The notes: generated by a model from the letters alone, not told the origin. A stretch of DNA of 64,000 nt from Arthrobacter sp. V1I7 (GCF_030817015.1 NZ_JAUSYS010000001.1:4092001-4156000), one strand, 5' to 3'. Counted from the first letter of the stretch, positions 9,801-18,184 are shown. Made by a program: numbers and translations.

Positions 9801-10135
9801 TGCTTCTTTTCGAGGTGCTCCTCGTACCGTTTGACCTCAGCCTTGTCGGCGTCTAACTTCTTGCCTGGTTCCGGTTTGGTGGCCGGCAGGCCGGGCGTGC
9901 CGCCGTCGTACGTGGCGGCCGGCTTCTCAGCGAGGACGACGATGTAGCGGCCGTCCCGGTAGCTGTTCGGGTCCAGATTTTTCTGGACGACCCCGGCCAT
10001 GGACGCCCCCTGGAGAGGTGCCGCGGTGGCGGGCGCAAAGGCGACCGTTGTCAGGAGAACCGGCAAACCCAGGGTCAAAGCCGCGGCCCTCCGGAGTCCC
10101 CCGCTTCGAAGGAAGCTCTTTCCTGGTGTTTTCAC
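6899..10135 (-). CDS. Secreted subtilisin-like serine protease (peptidase S8)
   Basis: A 1078-residue extracellular protease. A Sec signal occupies residues 1-39 (cleavage near ATAAP), then an inhibitor-I9 propeptide (YIVVLAEKPAATY to about 158). The S8 catalytic domain has Asp200 (GVIDTG), His301 (DSHGTHTAS), oxyanion Asn408 (SAGNSG) and Ser628 (SGTSMASPHVAG). A PA domain is inserted at about 460-560. The C-terminal part has fibronectin-like and pre-peptidase-like beta domains, ending in a Lys/Asp-rich tail without LPxTG. I chose GTG 10135, just upstream of the signal and after GAAAGG; GTG/ATG starts further up give a poor leader. It is convergent with the SSI-like operon. Confidence 0.93.
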   Translation of the reverse strand: MKTPGKSFLRSGGLRRAAALTLGLPVLLTTVAFAPATAAPLQGASMAGVVQKNLDPNSYRDGRYIVVLAEKPAATYDGGTPGLPATKPEPGKKLDADKAEVKRYEEHLEKKQTEVAGQQNVQIQRQFTAAVNGFSATLTAGQAIRLAKDPAVLVVAPDTENAPDYSSSDFLKLSGSGGTWDTKFGGQDAAGKGVVVGVIDTGYTPSNPFFAGEQVQPLVGDPVVGVPYRTDDGKIAMLKSDGDTFVGACQTGMESGADFDGSACNSKVLSARYFADDFLKHVPAQGHAPQEVLSPVDVDSHGTHTASTAAGNANVEAFVDGRSFGLTSGVAPAAKLSIYKVCWEDTDPNSGGCYSSAAVAAVDQAIHDGVDVLNYSISGSRTTTTDPVSLAFLSATSAGIFVAVSAGNSGPTPPSTVNHGAPWVTTVAASSFSQELQGTVEFSDGSKFRGASIMNRQVVNAGVVLSAAAAAETDDAHAALCGPGTLDPAKVAGKVVVCDRGLFDRVAKSAEVARGGGAGMILVNLSNSSLDTDKHSVPTVHVNPPATETIKAKVAANPALTVSLVNKDTTGLSLEAQPQIAGFSSRGPLLATGSDLLKPDVAAPGVAVLAGVSPIATGGDYGFLSGTSMASPHVAGFGALILAKNPAWSPAVVKSAMMTTAGEIKLANGAKDTDLHATGAGQVDPARVLDPGLVYDADLDDYLAFVQGTGIDLGMPGLGTTKPRDMNVPSFSLGNLTGKIEVTRTLTALTPGTYQVKADVPGVKVSVSPAVLNFSAAGEKKNFKVSFENQGAPLGKFAMGSLTWQGANKNVASPIAVRPQSAVAATDVAFTSGPGTGSRAINVVSGTNGPINMTLDGLSKADSTPVELVPGPFTGSPDDSNVVKDVEVPAGSPLAKFSVFSSDPDADFDMYLVTPTGTIAAATPSASESVSIPNPAPGTYTIYANLYASPGGQATKGSVDASVMVPNVGNATLTPNPLRLASGKSGSVTLNWQGLEVGSYVGRVTFAGASDPTFVSVLVTPAGTVVVPPTYEDQDSNDGPGDSGDGSKNDGKDKDKKVKKEKGKIQNEDPNPAPNNAI

Positions 10136-10594
10136 GAGCGATTGGAACCTTTCATAAGGAACGGTCCCGGCGTCCTTGCCGGGTGCTGCAGGCTGGCGGA
10201 ACCGCGGGAGCAAGAGTCGCGCAGCCCTGGCGGATACCAGTCGAGTCATACAGTACAGAGTGAGAGCCAGTTACGACATAGTTAACAAACCACAAATCGA
10301 AATTTGTCACACCCCTCGACATCTTGCGCCGCTGCAGCCGGGGCGCGCCGTGTCAGCTCCGGCTGCACAGTGGACAGGCGAGGGCGCCGCGGGCAGCGGG
10401 CAGGCGCGGCTTCCAGCGGGCAGGCGGGGCGCCGAACAGCCGGCCGCGAAGACGTGCTGCGGAAAGCCGGGCCCGGGCCGGCAACGCCGCCCCGTGACAG
10501 GCGGTTTCATGCGGCCGGCCGCCGGGACCGGTGTCTGCCCGGGAGTTACTGTGAGGGAACTGCTGCTGATCGAGCGGCTGGCGGCGCCCGGAAG
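10136..10594. promoter_or_regulatory. Subtilase promoter region with ACAAAT/ATTTGT inverted repeat
   Basis: This 459-base gap has no convincing gene. The stretch 10260-10310 is much richer in A and T than its surroundings and holds the inverted repeat ACAAATCGAAATTTGT at 10292-10307, a likely promoter and operator for the subtilase, which reads leftward. The rest (10311-10594) is very GC-rich, with repeated GGGCAGGCG-type words and no recognisable element. Open frames across it look like codon-bias shadows. Confidence 0.5.
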
Positions 10595-10780
10595 CTACTG
10601 CCGGGGCGTCCGGACGACTTCGCTGATCCAGGCGCGCGTCTTTTCGTCGACGGGTCCGGCGACGTTGCTTGCCTTGGCTGCCCGGTCCGCCTTGATCTTC
10701 TGCAGGACCATCCGGCCCAGGCCGGCGAAGACAGCGGCGGCAATGACGGGCAACAGGACCGATTTTGATTTCTCAGACAT
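10595..10780 (-). CDS. Small single-pass membrane protein
   Basis: A 61-residue protein starting MSEKSKSVLLPVIAAAVFAG. One membrane segment (about residues 7-24) is followed by a basic stretch (QKIKADRAAK) and a polar C-terminus ending TRAWISEVVRTPRQ. ATG at 10780 is preceded by AGGA seven bases upstream; GTG 10786 is a less likely start. The function is unknown. The basic residues after the membrane segment suggest an N-out, C-in orientation. It lies alone, divergent from purS. Confidence 0.65.
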   Translation of the reverse strand: MSEKSKSVLLPVIAAAVFAGLGRMVLQKIKADRAAKASNVAGPVDEKTRAWISEVVRTPRQ

Positions 10781-11089
10781 GCGCACATCCTACTGACGGG
10801 GTCCGACCGAGACCATAGCCGCGGCGCGCTGAGCAGGCCCGTTGCCCTCTTCCGCTCACAGTCGGGCCCTGAATGCGGCCGGAAGCACTCTGGCCGGTAG
10901 AATGGGCATGCAAGCTCGCGGAGCGCCCGATCCCGTCTGTTATTGACACCGTTTTTGACACCGTCGATTGACACAGTTTGATGGACCGTCCAAGGGGATG
11001 ACCCCCGCTGACACCACCGACACCGACCGGCGTGAGACGGCATCACTCCGCTGCGCCCTTACCCAATGCTCACGCACAGGAGTTACCGG
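10781..11089. promoter_or_regulatory. purSQL upstream region with three TTGACA direct repeats
   Basis: The gap before purS holds a possible -10 element (TAGAAT at 10898-10903). It also holds three copies of TTGACAC, at 10943, 10955 and 10968, two of them followed by CGT, spaced 12 and 13 bases. GACACC recurs near 11011 and 11020. The repeats could be stacked -35 elements or a direct-repeat operator for a purine regulator. No coding signal is seen. Confidence 0.5.
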
Positions 11090-11341
11090 ATGCCCCGGAT
11101 CGTTGTCGACGTCATGCCCAAGCCCGAGATTCTGGACCCGCAGGGGAAAGCCATCGTGGGTGCACTGCCCCGGCTGGGTTTCACCGCCTTTAGCTCTGTC
11201 CGCCAGGGCAAGCGTTTTGAACTGACGGTCGACGGCGAGGTGACCGAGGAGATCCTGGCCCAGGCCCGCGACGCCGCGGCGACGCTGCTGTCCAACCCCG
11301 TCATCGAGGACGTCGTCAACGTCGAGGTCGTCGAGGCCTGA
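11090..11341 (+). CDS. purS: Phosphoribosylformylglycinamidine synthase subunit PurS
   Basis: An 83-residue subunit that, with PurQ and PurL, converts FGAR to FGAM in purine synthesis. It bridges the amidotransferase and the synthase. The family is recognised from [20 protein letters not shown] at the start and [17 protein letters not shown] at the end, and from its length. ATG at 11090 follows CAGGAG with seven bases of spacing; the ATG 24 bases earlier lacks a ribosome site. purQ begins two bases after its stop, as in a standard purSQL operon. Confidence 0.95.
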   Translation: MPRIVVDVMPKPEILDPQGKAIVGALPRLGFTAFSSVRQGKRFELTVDGEVTEEILAQARDAAATLLSNPVIEDVVNVEVVEA

Positions 11342-11342
11342 A

Positions 11343-12116
11343 ATGACTGAACTCCCCCTGATCGGTGAATCCTTCGCCGACGCCCCAGCTGGCACCCTGG
11401 CGGGCGCCCGGATCGGCGTCGTCACCTTCCCCGGCACCCTCGATGACCGCGACGCCGCGCGCGCGGTCCGTCTCGCGGGCGCCACGCCGGTGGCCCTCTG
11501 GCATGCCGACACGGCGCTGGGCGACGTTGACGCCGTCGTCATTCCCGGTGGCTTCTCCTACGGCGACTATCTCCGCGCCGGCGCGATCGCACGGTTCGCG
11601 CCCCTGATGGCCAAGGTCATCGACGCCGCCAACTCGGAGGCGAAACTGCCGGTTCTCGGTATCTGCAACGGCTTCCAGATCCTCACCGAGTCGCACCTGT
11701 TGCCCGGCTCGATGATCAAGAACGATCACCTGAAGTTCATGTGCCGCGACCAGACCCTCCGGGTGGAGAACAACACGACGGACTGGACCGGCGATTACGC
11801 CGCCGGCCAGGAAATCGTGGTGCCGCTGAAAAACCAGGACGGTCAGTACATCGCGGACGAGAAAACCCTGGATGCCCTCGAGGCTGAAGGGCGCGTCGTG
11901 TTTCGCTACGTCGGCTTCAACCCGAACGGCTCCCGCCGGGATATCGCTGGCATCTCCAACGCCGCGGGCAACGTCGTGGGCCTTATGCCGCACCCGGAAC
12001 ACGCGGTCGAGGCGGGTTTCGGGCCGGAATCCCTCGATGGAATCGGCGGTTCCGACACGCAGGGCCTCGGTTTCTTCACCTCCGTACTGAACAAGATTGT
12101 GGGAGGCGCCAAATGA
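11343..12116 (+). CDS. purQ: Phosphoribosylformylglycinamidine synthase subunit PurQ (glutaminase)
   Basis: The class-I glutamine amidotransferase subunit that supplies ammonia to PurL. The 257-residue product carries the nucleophile Cys108 in [12 protein letters not shown], the oxyanion-region motif [12 protein letters not shown], and the His/Glu pair in [10 protein letters not shown]. About 20 residues precede the usual first strand ([11 protein letters not shown]), slightly more than typical. The ATGA overlap with purL (12113-12116) shows translational coupling. All catalytic residues are intact. Confidence 0.96.
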   Translation: MTELPLIGESFADAPAGTLAGARIGVVTFPGTLDDRDAARAVRLAGATPVALWHADTALGDVDAVVIPGGFSYGDYLRAGAIARFAPLMAKVIDAANSEAKLPVLGICNGFQILTESHLLPGSMIKNDHLKFMCRDQTLRVENNTTDWTGDYAAGQEIVVPLKNQDGQYIADEKTLDALEAEGRVVFRYVGFNPNGSRRDIAGISNAAGNVVGLMPHPEHAVEAGFGPESLDGIGGSDTQGLGFFTSVLNKIVGGAK

Positions 12117-14422
12117 GCATCGACACCACCAAGAAATTCAACATCGACACCGTTGCAAATGCGGCCAAGACCCCGGACACCGAGCTTCCCTGGGCCGAAC
12201 TGGGCCTGAAGCCGAATGAGTTCGAGGAGGTCGTGAAGGTCCTGGGTCGCCGCCCGACCGGCGCCGAGCTCGCCATGTACTCGGTCATGTGGAGCGAGCA
12301 CTGCTCCTACAAGTCCTCCAAGAACCACCTGCGCCAGTTTGGCGAGAAGGTGACCGAGGAGATGAAAAAGGACATGCTGGTGGGGATCGGCGAAAATGCC
12401 GGTGTCACCAATCTGGGCGACGGCTGGGCCGTGACGTTCAAGATCGAGTCCCACAATTCGCCGTCGTTCGTGGAGCCCTACCAGGGCGCCGCAACCGGTA
12501 TCGGCGGGATTGTCCGCGACATCATCTCCATGGGCGCCCGCCCGGTGGCTGTGATGGATCCGCTGCGGTTCGGCGCCATCGACCACCCGGACACGGCCCG
12601 CGTCATGCATGGCGCCGTGGCCGGCATCGGCGGCTACGGAAACTCCCTGGGCCTGCCGAACATCGGCGGCGAAATGGTTTTCGACTCCGTGTACCAGGGG
12701 AACCCGCTGGTCAATGCGCTGGCAGTCGGCGTGATGCGCCACGAGGACATCCGCCTCGCCAACGCCTCCGGCAAGGGCAACAAGGTGGTGCTGTTCGGTG
12801 CCCGCACCGGCGGCGACGGCATCGGCGGCGCCTCCGTGCTGGCCTCGGAGTCCTTCGACGACACCAAGCCGTCCAAGCGCCCCGCCGTGCAGGTGGGCGA
12901 CCCCTTCGCCGAGAAGGTCCTGATCGAGTGCTGCCTCGAGTTGTTCAAGGGCTCGCTGGTTGAAGGCATCCAGGACCTGGGCGCCGCCGGCATCTCCTGC
13001 GCCACGTCCGAGCTCGCATCCAACGGCGACGGCGGCATGGAAGTTGAACTGACTTCCGTGCTGCTGCGCGACCCCTCTCTGACCCCGGGCGAAATCCTGA
13101 TGTCCGAGTCGCAGGAACGCATGATGGCCGTGGTCACCCCCGAGAACGTCGCCGCCTTTGAGGCGGTCATGGACAAGTGGGCTGTGGAGTACTCCTGGCT
13201 GGGCGACGTGACTGACACGGGCCGCCTGATCATCACCTGGGACGGCGAGGTCATCGTGGACGTGGACCCGCGGACCGTGGCACACGACGGTCCTGTCTAC
13301 GACCGCCCGTATGCCCGCCCGGAGTGGCAGGACGGCGTGCAGGCCGACGTCTTCACCGGTTCCGTGCAGGACGCCGGCCGGCCTTCCACCGCCGAGGAAC
13401 TGGCCGCGGCAATCAGCGAGCTCATTGCCTCGCCCAACATGTGCGACAAGTCCTGGATCACCGACCAGTACGACCGCTACGTCGGCGGCAACACCGCACT
13501 GGCGATGCCCGATGACGCCGGCGTGGTCCGGGTGGACGAGGAAACCGGCCTGGGCGTGGCCCTGGCCACCGACGCCAACGGCCGCTACACCTTCCTCGAC
13601 CCCTACCATGGCGCACAGTTGGCGCTGGCCGAGGCGTACCGCAACGTGGCCACCTCCGGCGCCGTGCCGATGGCCGTCAGCGACTGCCTGAACTTCGGCT
13701 CCCCCGAGGACCCCGATGTGATGTGGCAGCTGGCGGAAGCCATTCGTGGCCTCTCCGACGCCTGCATGGTGCTTGGCATCCCGGTCACCGGCGGCAACGT
13801 CTCGCTGTACAACCAGACCGGCACAACCCCGATCCATCCCTCTCCGGTGGTCGCTGTGCTGGGCAAGTTCGACGACGTCGCCCGCCGCACGCCGTCGGGC
13901 TGGCGCGAGGACGGCCAGGCCATCTACCTGCTGGGCACGACGGCTGCAGAACTGGACGGTTCGGAATGGTCCAACCTGCGCGGTCACCTCGGCGGGCTGC
14001 CGCCCGAGGTTGACCTCGCCGCCGAACGCGCCCTGGGCGAGATCCTGATCAACGCCTCCCGCGACGGCATGGTGGACTCCGCCCACGACCTCTCCGAAGG
14101 CGGTCTCGCAGCTGCCCTCGTGGAGTCATCGCTGCGCTACGGCGTGGGGGCCCGGATCGCGCTCCAGGATGTCCTGGACCGCGACGGCGTGGACCTGTTC
14201 ACGGCGCTGTTCTCCGAGACCCAGGGCCGCGCGATCGTGGCGGTGCCCCGGTCCGAGGAAATCCGCTTCAAGGACATGTGCACCGCCCGCGGCTTCGCGC
14301 ACATCCGGATCGGTGTGGTGGACGCCGAGAGCGGCAAGCTGGAAATCAACGGCGTCGAAACCTTGTCCCTCGAGTCGCTCCGCGAGGCCCACGAGGCGAC
14401 GCTGCCGAAGTACTTCGGCTAG
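12113..14422 (+). CDS. purL: Phosphoribosylformylglycinamidine synthase subunit PurL
   Basis: The ATP-dependent synthase subunit, 769 residues, of the small PurL type used with separate PurS and PurQ. Motifs include [15 protein letters not shown] near the N-terminus and the AIRS-type repeats [20 protein letters not shown] and [21 protein letters not shown] second half begins at [14 protein letters not shown] and [15 protein letters not shown]. The start overlaps the purQ stop by four bases. A dispersed repeat begins exactly at its TAG stop. Long antisense open frames across the gene are codon-bias shadows. Confidence 0.97.
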   Translation: MSIDTTKKFNIDTVANAAKTPDTELPWAELGLKPNEFEEVVKVLGRRPTGAELAMYSVMWSEHCSYKSSKNHLRQFGEKVTEEMKKDMLVGIGENAGVTNLGDGWAVTFKIESHNSPSFVEPYQGAATGIGGIVRDIISMGARPVAVMDPLRFGAIDHPDTARVMHGAVAGIGGYGNSLGLPNIGGEMVFDSVYQGNPLVNALAVGVMRHEDIRLANASGKGNKVVLFGARTGGDGIGGASVLASESFDDTKPSKRPAVQVGDPFAEKVLIECCLELFKGSLVEGIQDLGAAGISCATSELASNGDGGMEVELTSVLLRDPSLTPGEILMSESQERMMAVVTPENVAAFEAVMDKWAVEYSWLGDVTDTGRLIITWDGEVIVDVDPRTVAHDGPVYDRPYARPEWQDGVQADVFTGSVQDAGRPSTAEELAAAISELIASPNMCDKSWITDQYDRYVGGNTALAMPDDAGVVRVDEETGLGVALATDANGRYTFLDPYHGAQLALAEAYRNVATSGAVPMAVSDCLNFGSPEDPDVMWQLAEAIRGLSDACMVLGIPVTGGNVSLYNQTGTTPIHPSPVVAVLGKFDDVARRTPSGWREDGQAIYLLGTTAAELDGSEWSNLRGHLGGLPPEVDLAAERALGEILINASRDGMVDSAHDLSEGGLAAALVESSLRYGVGARIALQDVLDRDGVDLFTALFSETQGRAIVAVPRSEEIRFKDMCTARGFAHIRIGVVDAESGKLEINGVETLSLESLREAHEATLPKYFG

Positions 14423-14513
14423 TCCCCACCGCCGCCCTAGCCTCGCAAGCTCAGCCAGGGAACCCGGGCGGCGTGGGCCAAACCGCCGCCCTACTCTCCA
14501 CCGGTTGCTCCGT
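14420..14513. repeat. Dispersed two-hairpin element, copy 1
   Basis: The element begins with the purL stop TAG and reads TAGTCCCCACC, a core CCTCGCAAGCTC, GCCAGGGAACCC, then GGGCGGCG and CCGCCGCCC. The related copy at 29179-29266 also starts at a TAG stop codon. Here the second stem pairs GGGCGGCG with CGCCGCCC. In the other copy the same place has GCGGGTG with CACCCGC, so the sequence changes while the pairing is kept. It probably acts as a transcript end or a REP-like element. Confidence 0.7.
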
Positions 14514-14561
14514 GACTGCCCTTTTGGAACCTCAATACGGCAGTTACGGAGCAATGGATGG

Positions 14562-14855
14562 TCAGTCGTCGCTGCGGATTTCGCGCTGGCGGGCGCTAAG
14601 CAGCTCGAGTTCCGGGCGCACCGCCATGAAACGTTCGACGGCGGCCAGCACGTCGATGAGGTGCGCCCGGTCCGCGGCGACCAACCCGACGCCGATGACC
14701 GTGCGCCGGTACTGGTCCTGCAGCCCGGCCTCGGTGACGGAAACATCGAAGCGTCGCCTGACCTCGGCGAGCACCGGCCGCACCACCGAGCGTTTCTCCT
14801 TCAGACTGTGGACGTCCCCCAGGAGAAAGTCGAATTCAATCCATCCGATCCACAT
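14562..14855 (-). CDS. DUF503 (YlxP-like) family protein
   Basis: A 97-residue protein. MWIGWIEFDFLLGDVHSLKEKRSVVRPV is the family's signature opening, in which a strand is followed by SLKEKRS. The C-terminal half includes VIGVGLVAADRAHLIDVLAA, also typical. DUF503 proteins are small dimeric proteins often found near ribosome-maturation genes, and their function is unsettled. ATG at 14855 follows GGAAAGGG; the longer frame to 14984 starts in non-conserved sequence. It is the last gene of a leftward run of five. Confidence 0.85.
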   Translation of the reverse strand: MWIGWIEFDFLLGDVHSLKEKRSVVRPVLAEVRRRFDVSVTEAGLQDQYRRTVIGVGLVAADRAHLIDVLAAVERFMAVRPELELLSARQREIRSDD

Positions 14856-14917
14856 GCCGCACCCTTTCCGCTGAGCCCTTTCATTGAGTTTTGCGAAGGT
14901 TCCATTCCGGCAGCAGC

Positions 14918-15520
14918 TCAGCAGGCGTTGATTGCCTCCCGGACCAGCTCCTGCTGCCGCGGGGTTCCCACCCTGCCGGCCCACTGCTCGGCGAGCTGGA
15001 ACTCCACCATCGCCTCGGTGCAGCGGCCGGCGTCGTGCAAGGTCCAGCCCAGGTCGCTATGCAGCGCCACCAACCATCGCTTGGTCCGTTCATCGTGCAC
15101 CGTCGACGCGTACTCCAAGGCGCTGCGGGTCCAGGTCTCGGCATGGGCGGTGTCCGCGACCGCCAGCATGTGAAGGGCGTCGACGGCCAGGAACTCCTCG
15201 CCCAGATGATCAGCGAGTTCGGCGGCCTGTTCGAGGAGCGGCACGGCCATCTCTGCGTGGCCGCTGGAGTTCAGCACCCGCCCTCGTTCCAGCAGCACGC
15301 GGACGGCCACGGTGGGCTCCTCGCCGTCGATGGCGTCCAGCACCGCGTCCGCTTCCTCGAAACGGCCCTGCAAGCCGATCGCCCGGCCCAGCTGTGTTTT
15401 CAACTCGGCCCGTTCGTCGGCGTCGTACCGGTCCTCGGACATCGCGGACCGGAAGCGTGTTTCCGAAATGTCCGGGTGCTCGAAGTCCCACAGGTGGTCA
15501 AGGGTCTGTTGGGTCAGCAT
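14918..15520 (-). CDS. Tetratricopeptide-repeat protein
   Basis: A 200-residue helical protein with TPR-like repeats: LKTQLGRAIGLQGRFEEADA, VLLERGRVLNSSGHAEMAVP, and WLVALHSDLGWTLHDAGRCT. The spacing of Gly, Ala and small residues within the helix pairs is typical of TPRs. There is no signal peptide or enzymatic domain, so it is probably a cytoplasmic protein-binding scaffold. ATG at 15520 has CAGGAG seven bases upstream, so I prefer it to the frame's earlier start at 15571, which overlaps the DUF1990 gene. Similar proteins are common in Micrococcaceae, but I know of no function. Confidence 0.8.
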   Translation of the reverse strand: MLTQQTLDHLWDFEHPDISETRFRSAMSEDRYDADERAELKTQLGRAIGLQGRFEEADAVLDAIDGEEPTVAVRVLLERGRVLNSSGHAEMAVPLLEQAAELADHLGEEFLAVDALHMLAVADTAHAETWTRSALEYASTVHDERTKRWLVALHSDLGWTLHDAGRCTEAMVEFQLAEQWAGRVGTPRQQELVREAINAC

Positions 15521-15533
15521 TGCCTGCTCCTGA

Positions 15534-16082
15534 TCAACTTTCACCGGCGGCCAGTTGGTGTGCACTTTCAATGTAGCGGGATGTGACGCGTCTCCGCGCC
15601 CAGTTCGTCAGGGCACCGCCTGCGGCGTAGTACCAGTTGGACGGTGCGCCAAAAGCGGTGATGGCGATGGTTACGCGCCCCTTCCCGTCGATCTCGACCT
15701 CGAAAGCTTCCTCGCCGCGGACGGGATGCCCCGGCAGGGTGCCGTATCCGAATCCCGCGGACTGTGGCCCGTCCCCGGGCAGCGGCCGGTGGACCCAGAC
15801 AACCTCGCACGGGGCATTGATGCGGAACGGGCCGATACCGAATCCGCTGACCACCCGGGTGCCGGGGACAACGACTTCGGATTCCGCACGCACGCGGAGG
15901 CCCGCACCCTTCTGCAGGCGCCAGGTCAGAATCCCCTGAGCCACCCGCCGATACGTGGCAGGGCCCTCACCCAGATAGGCCCGGGTGATAACGAGCTCCA
16001 GATGCGGTGGAAGCGGCCCGTGCTCGGTGGAGCCGATTCCGTCGTAGTTCAGCTCACCGGCGGCAATCCGCGGGCCGGTCAC
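15534..16082 (-). CDS. DUF1990 family protein
   Basis: A 182-residue protein recognised as DUF1990 from its opening pattern (a YDGIGST-type strand, with LNYDGIGSTEHG here), the segment GFGIGPFRINAPCEVVWV, and the ending FGAPSNWYYAAGGALTNWARR. The family is widespread in actinobacteria and plants, has a beta-rich fold, and has no established biochemical function. The start overlaps the preceding MmcQ-like gene by four bases (16079-16082), so the two are translated together. No membrane segment is evident. Confidence 0.85.
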   Translation of the reverse strand: MTGPRIAAGELNYDGIGSTEHGPLPPHLELVITRAYLGEGPATYRRVAQGILTWRLQKGAGLRVRAESEVVVPGTRVVSGFGIGPFRINAPCEVVWVHRPLPGDGPQSAGFGYGTLPGHPVRGEEAFEVEIDGKGRVTIAITAFGAPSNWYYAAGGALTNWARRRVTSRYIESAHQLAAGES

Positions 16083-16501
16083 GGCCGTCCCCGCTGGCCG
16101 GACCCCTGCGCCAGTCCGGACCAGCCCAGTTGCTCCTGCTGACGCCGGCTCAAGGTGGCAACGACCAGGTCGTAGGAGTCCTCGACCATGTCGCGGACCA
16201 TCGAGTCGGGCAGCGACCCGTCCAGCCGGACGCCGTTCCAGTGGGTCTTGTTAAGGTGCCAGGCTCCGGCGATCTCCGGGTGGGCGGCGCGCAACTGTTC
16301 GGCGAGTGCCGGCTCGCACTTCAGGCTCACGGAGAAGTTCGCCTCGTCCATGGAGGATAAGGCGAACATCTTGGCTTCGTGGCGGGTGCCGTCCGAGACT
16401 GCGGCGCGTACCTTGAAGACGGACGTCTCAGGTCCGAAGGGAAAATCTTCGAAGGCGCCGGGAAAGCCCAGGCAGAATTTCCGGAGCCCTGCTGCATCCA
16501 T
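16079..16501 (-). CDS. MmcQ/YjbR family DNA-binding-type protein
   Basis: A 140-residue protein with the MmcQ/YjbR (CyaY-like fold) pattern. The N-terminal segment FCLGFPGAFEDFPFGPETSV is characteristic, as are KMFALSSMDEANFSVSLKCEP and HLNKTHWNGVRLDG. Members are small soluble proteins sometimes annotated as DNA-binding. Their role is not established. The gene starts at ATG 16501 and overlaps the DUF1990 start by four bases. It is the second gene of the leftward run. Confidence 0.85.
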   Translation of the reverse strand: MDAAGLRKFCLGFPGAFEDFPFGPETSVFKVRAAVSDGTRHEAKMFALSSMDEANFSVSLKCEPALAEQLRAAHPEIAGAWHLNKTHWNGVRLDGSLPDSMVRDMVEDSYDLVVATLSRRQQEQLGWSGLAQGSGQRGRP

Positions 16502-16551
16502 GCTTCGAGCCTACTTCCCCCGACCGATTTTCTGCAGCGACGGTACCGCAG

Positions 16552-16977
16552 TTACAGCCTGAAGCGCCGGGCGTCCTGCGCCGGGCAGGCGTTCATAATG
16601 ACATCGAGCCCGGCCGCCTTGGCGCGAGCGGCGGCAGCATTGTCAATGACCCCCAGTTGCAGCCAGACGGCTTTGGCGCCGATGGCGATGGCCTGGTCCA
16701 CAACGGCCCCCACCCGCTGGGAATTCACGAAACAGTCGACGACGTCGATGGGGCGCTTCTCCGCCGGGATGTCGGCAAGGCGGGCGTAGCCCGTTTCGTG
16801 GTGGACCGGATCCCCCGGAAGATTCACCGGGATGATCTCCATGCCCAGCCGGTCCCGGATGAACAGCGAGGTGTCATAGGCGGCCCGCCACTGATTGGTG
16901 CTAAGGCCGACGATCGCCCACCGCCCCTTGGTGCGCAGGAGCCTTTCGAGGACGGCGGGATCGTTGACGTGAGGCAT
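16552..16977 (-). CDS. CoA-binding domain protein (YccU type)
   Basis: A Rossmann-like CoA-binding protein of 141 residues. RWAIVGLSTNQWRAAYD is the nucleotide-binding turn, PIDVVDCFVNSQRVGAVVD the second crossover, and AVWLQLGVIDNAAAARAKAAGLDVI the third. Only the CoA-binding domain is present, with none of the ligase domains of succinyl-CoA synthetase. A homologue ends the sulfur operon at 24872-25366, so two related proteins flank it. ATG 16977 suits the weak AGG upstream better than GTG 16983. It is divergent from the riboswitch-controlled operon. Confidence 0.85.
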   Translation of the reverse strand: MPHVNDPAVLERLLRTKGRWAIVGLSTNQWRAAYDTSLFIRDRLGMEIIPVNLPGDPVHHETGYARLADIPAEKRPIDVVDCFVNSQRVGAVVDQAIAIGAKAVWLQLGVIDNAAAARAKAAGLDVIMNACPAQDARRFRL

Positions 16978-17162
16978 GCGCACAGCCTAGCGCCCGCCGC
17001 GGCACTGTTTCCGCAGCGAGGTCTGCAGCAACGACTCGCCCCGAAGGAATTTCGAAGAACTGAACGATCGGCGCCCGCTCGAGCCGACGTGACCGAATAT
17101 TACGTCGCACGAGACCGTAATTAGGGAAATCCGTCCGGCTCCGTTTTAGTAGAAAATGACCA

Positions 17163-17290
17163 TCCCGAGCGGCCGAGAGACCTGGATCGATGAAGCCGCA
17201 GCAACCCTGGTCGCCGGAATCCCCCTTGGGCTTCGGCGATAGCAAGGAATCGAGCCACGGGAACCGTCGGATTGACCACCCGACGCAACG
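17163..17290 (+). promoter_or_regulatory. SAM-I (S-box) riboswitch-like leader
   Basis: The S-box core is visible: GAGAGACC at 17175, then TCGATGAAGCCGCAGCAACC at 17187-17206. P1 pairs TCCCG (17163-17167) with CGGGA (17258-17262). P2 pairs CGGC with GCCG around the core. P3 pairs TCGCCG with CGGCGA. After the aptamer CGTCGG and CCGACG form a hairpin at about 17266-17284 that could be the switching element. There is no U-run, so control may be translational or Rho-dependent. The genes downstream (sulfur import, SfnG, MetY) are what a SAM sensor would control. The match is by eye and was not scored against a covariance model. Confidence 0.75.
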
Positions 17291-17335
17291 GCTCTTTCCG
17301 TAGGGTGCTACTGCCAGGACCGATGGAGTATTCCT

Positions 17336-18184
17336 ATGTCTGCTGTCCTGTCCTCCGCCGCGCCTGAGGCGCCCCAGAATGCCGCGCGCGCCGCCGCGCG
17401 GACATCCGCGCTGCCGGTTTCCTTCCGCGCACTTCGCCGCACCTTCGGCAAAGGCTCCGCGGCCCACACCGTCCTCCGGGATGTCGACTTCGAGGTCCGA
17501 TCAGGGGAAGTCCTGGCGATTCTCGGCACCTCCGGCTGCGGCAAATCCACCCTGCTCCGTGCCACAGCAGGGCTCGACTCCCCCAGTTCGGGGAGCGTCG
17601 ACATCGACGGCACCCCGGTCCAGGGCATCGACGCCCGCTGTGCCTTTGCTTTCCAGGAACCGCGGCTGCTCCCGTGGCACACCTTGCAGGCCAACATCGC
17701 CATCGGCCTGCCCACCGGAGTCAGCGCCAGGGACGGCAAGGCCAAAGTGACCCGCCTGCTCGAACTCGTGGGCCTCAAGGATTTCGCCAAGCACCGCCCC
17801 CGCGAAATCTCCGGCGGCATGGCCCAGCGCGCCTCCCTGGCACGTGCCCTCGCCCGTAACCCGGGCGTCCTGCTGCTCGATGAGCCGTTCGGCGCTCTCG
17901 ATGCCCTGACCCGGATCAAGATGCAGGACCTGTTGCTCGACATCCACCGCGCGGCGCCCACCACGGTGCTGCTGGTGACCCACGACGTCGACGAGGCCCT
18001 CCAGCTTGCCGACCGCATCATCATCCTGGGCAAGGAACCGGACGAGGACGGCGCTGCCGCGCCGGGCGCGACAATCGTTCGCACCGTCGTCGTCCCCGGC
18101 GAGCGCCCCCGGGACCGCGGTTCCGTGGAACTTGCCCGAATGCGGGCCTCGCTACTGGAAAGCCTCGGCGTCGACGGCCACTAG
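17336..18184 (+). CDS. ABC transporter ATPase, SsuB-like (organosulfur import)
   Basis: A 282-residue cytoplasmic ATPase with Walker A GTSGCGKST (residues 64-72), Q-loop FQEPRLLPW, signature ISGGMAQRASLARAL, Walker B VLLLDEPFGALD and switch VTHDVDEAL. The FQEPRLLPW variant is typical of the nitrate/sulfonate/taurine import family (SsuB, TauB). The first 26 residues are an Ala-rich extension. It is the first gene after the riboswitch-like leader, with GGAG before ATG 17336. The binding protein and permease follow. The substrate is inferred from the SfnG gene in the same operon. Confidence 0.92.
   Translation: MSAVLSSAAPEAPQNAARAAARTSALPVSFRALRRTFGKGSAAHTVLRDVDFEVRSGEVLAILGTSGCGKSTLLRATAGLDSPSSGSVDIDGTPVQGIDARCAFAFQEPRLLPWHTLQANIAIGLPTGVSARDGKAKVTRLLELVGLKDFAKHRPREISGGMAQRASLARALARNPGVLLLDEPFGALDALTRIKMQDLLLDIHRAAPTTVLLVTHDVDEALQLADRIIILGKEPDEDGAAAPGATIVRTVVVPGERPRDRGSVELARMRASLLESLGVDGH

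Noticed and set aside
10304..10768. Open plus-strand frames between the subtilase and the small membrane protein
   Set aside because: The composition is Ala/Arg/Gly-rich without a ribosome site, and part overlaps the better-supported gene at 10595-10780.
11906..14086. Large antisense protein (726 residues) opposite purL
   Set aside because: It mirrors a confirmed purL reading frame. Such long antisense frames arise from GC-rich codon bias and show no domain.
17163..17290. SAM-II, SAM-IV or cobalamin riboswitch
   Set aside because: The GATGAAGCC and GCAACC core with GAGAGACC fits the S-box (SAM-I) pattern best. No cobalamin box is present. A covariance search would be decisive.
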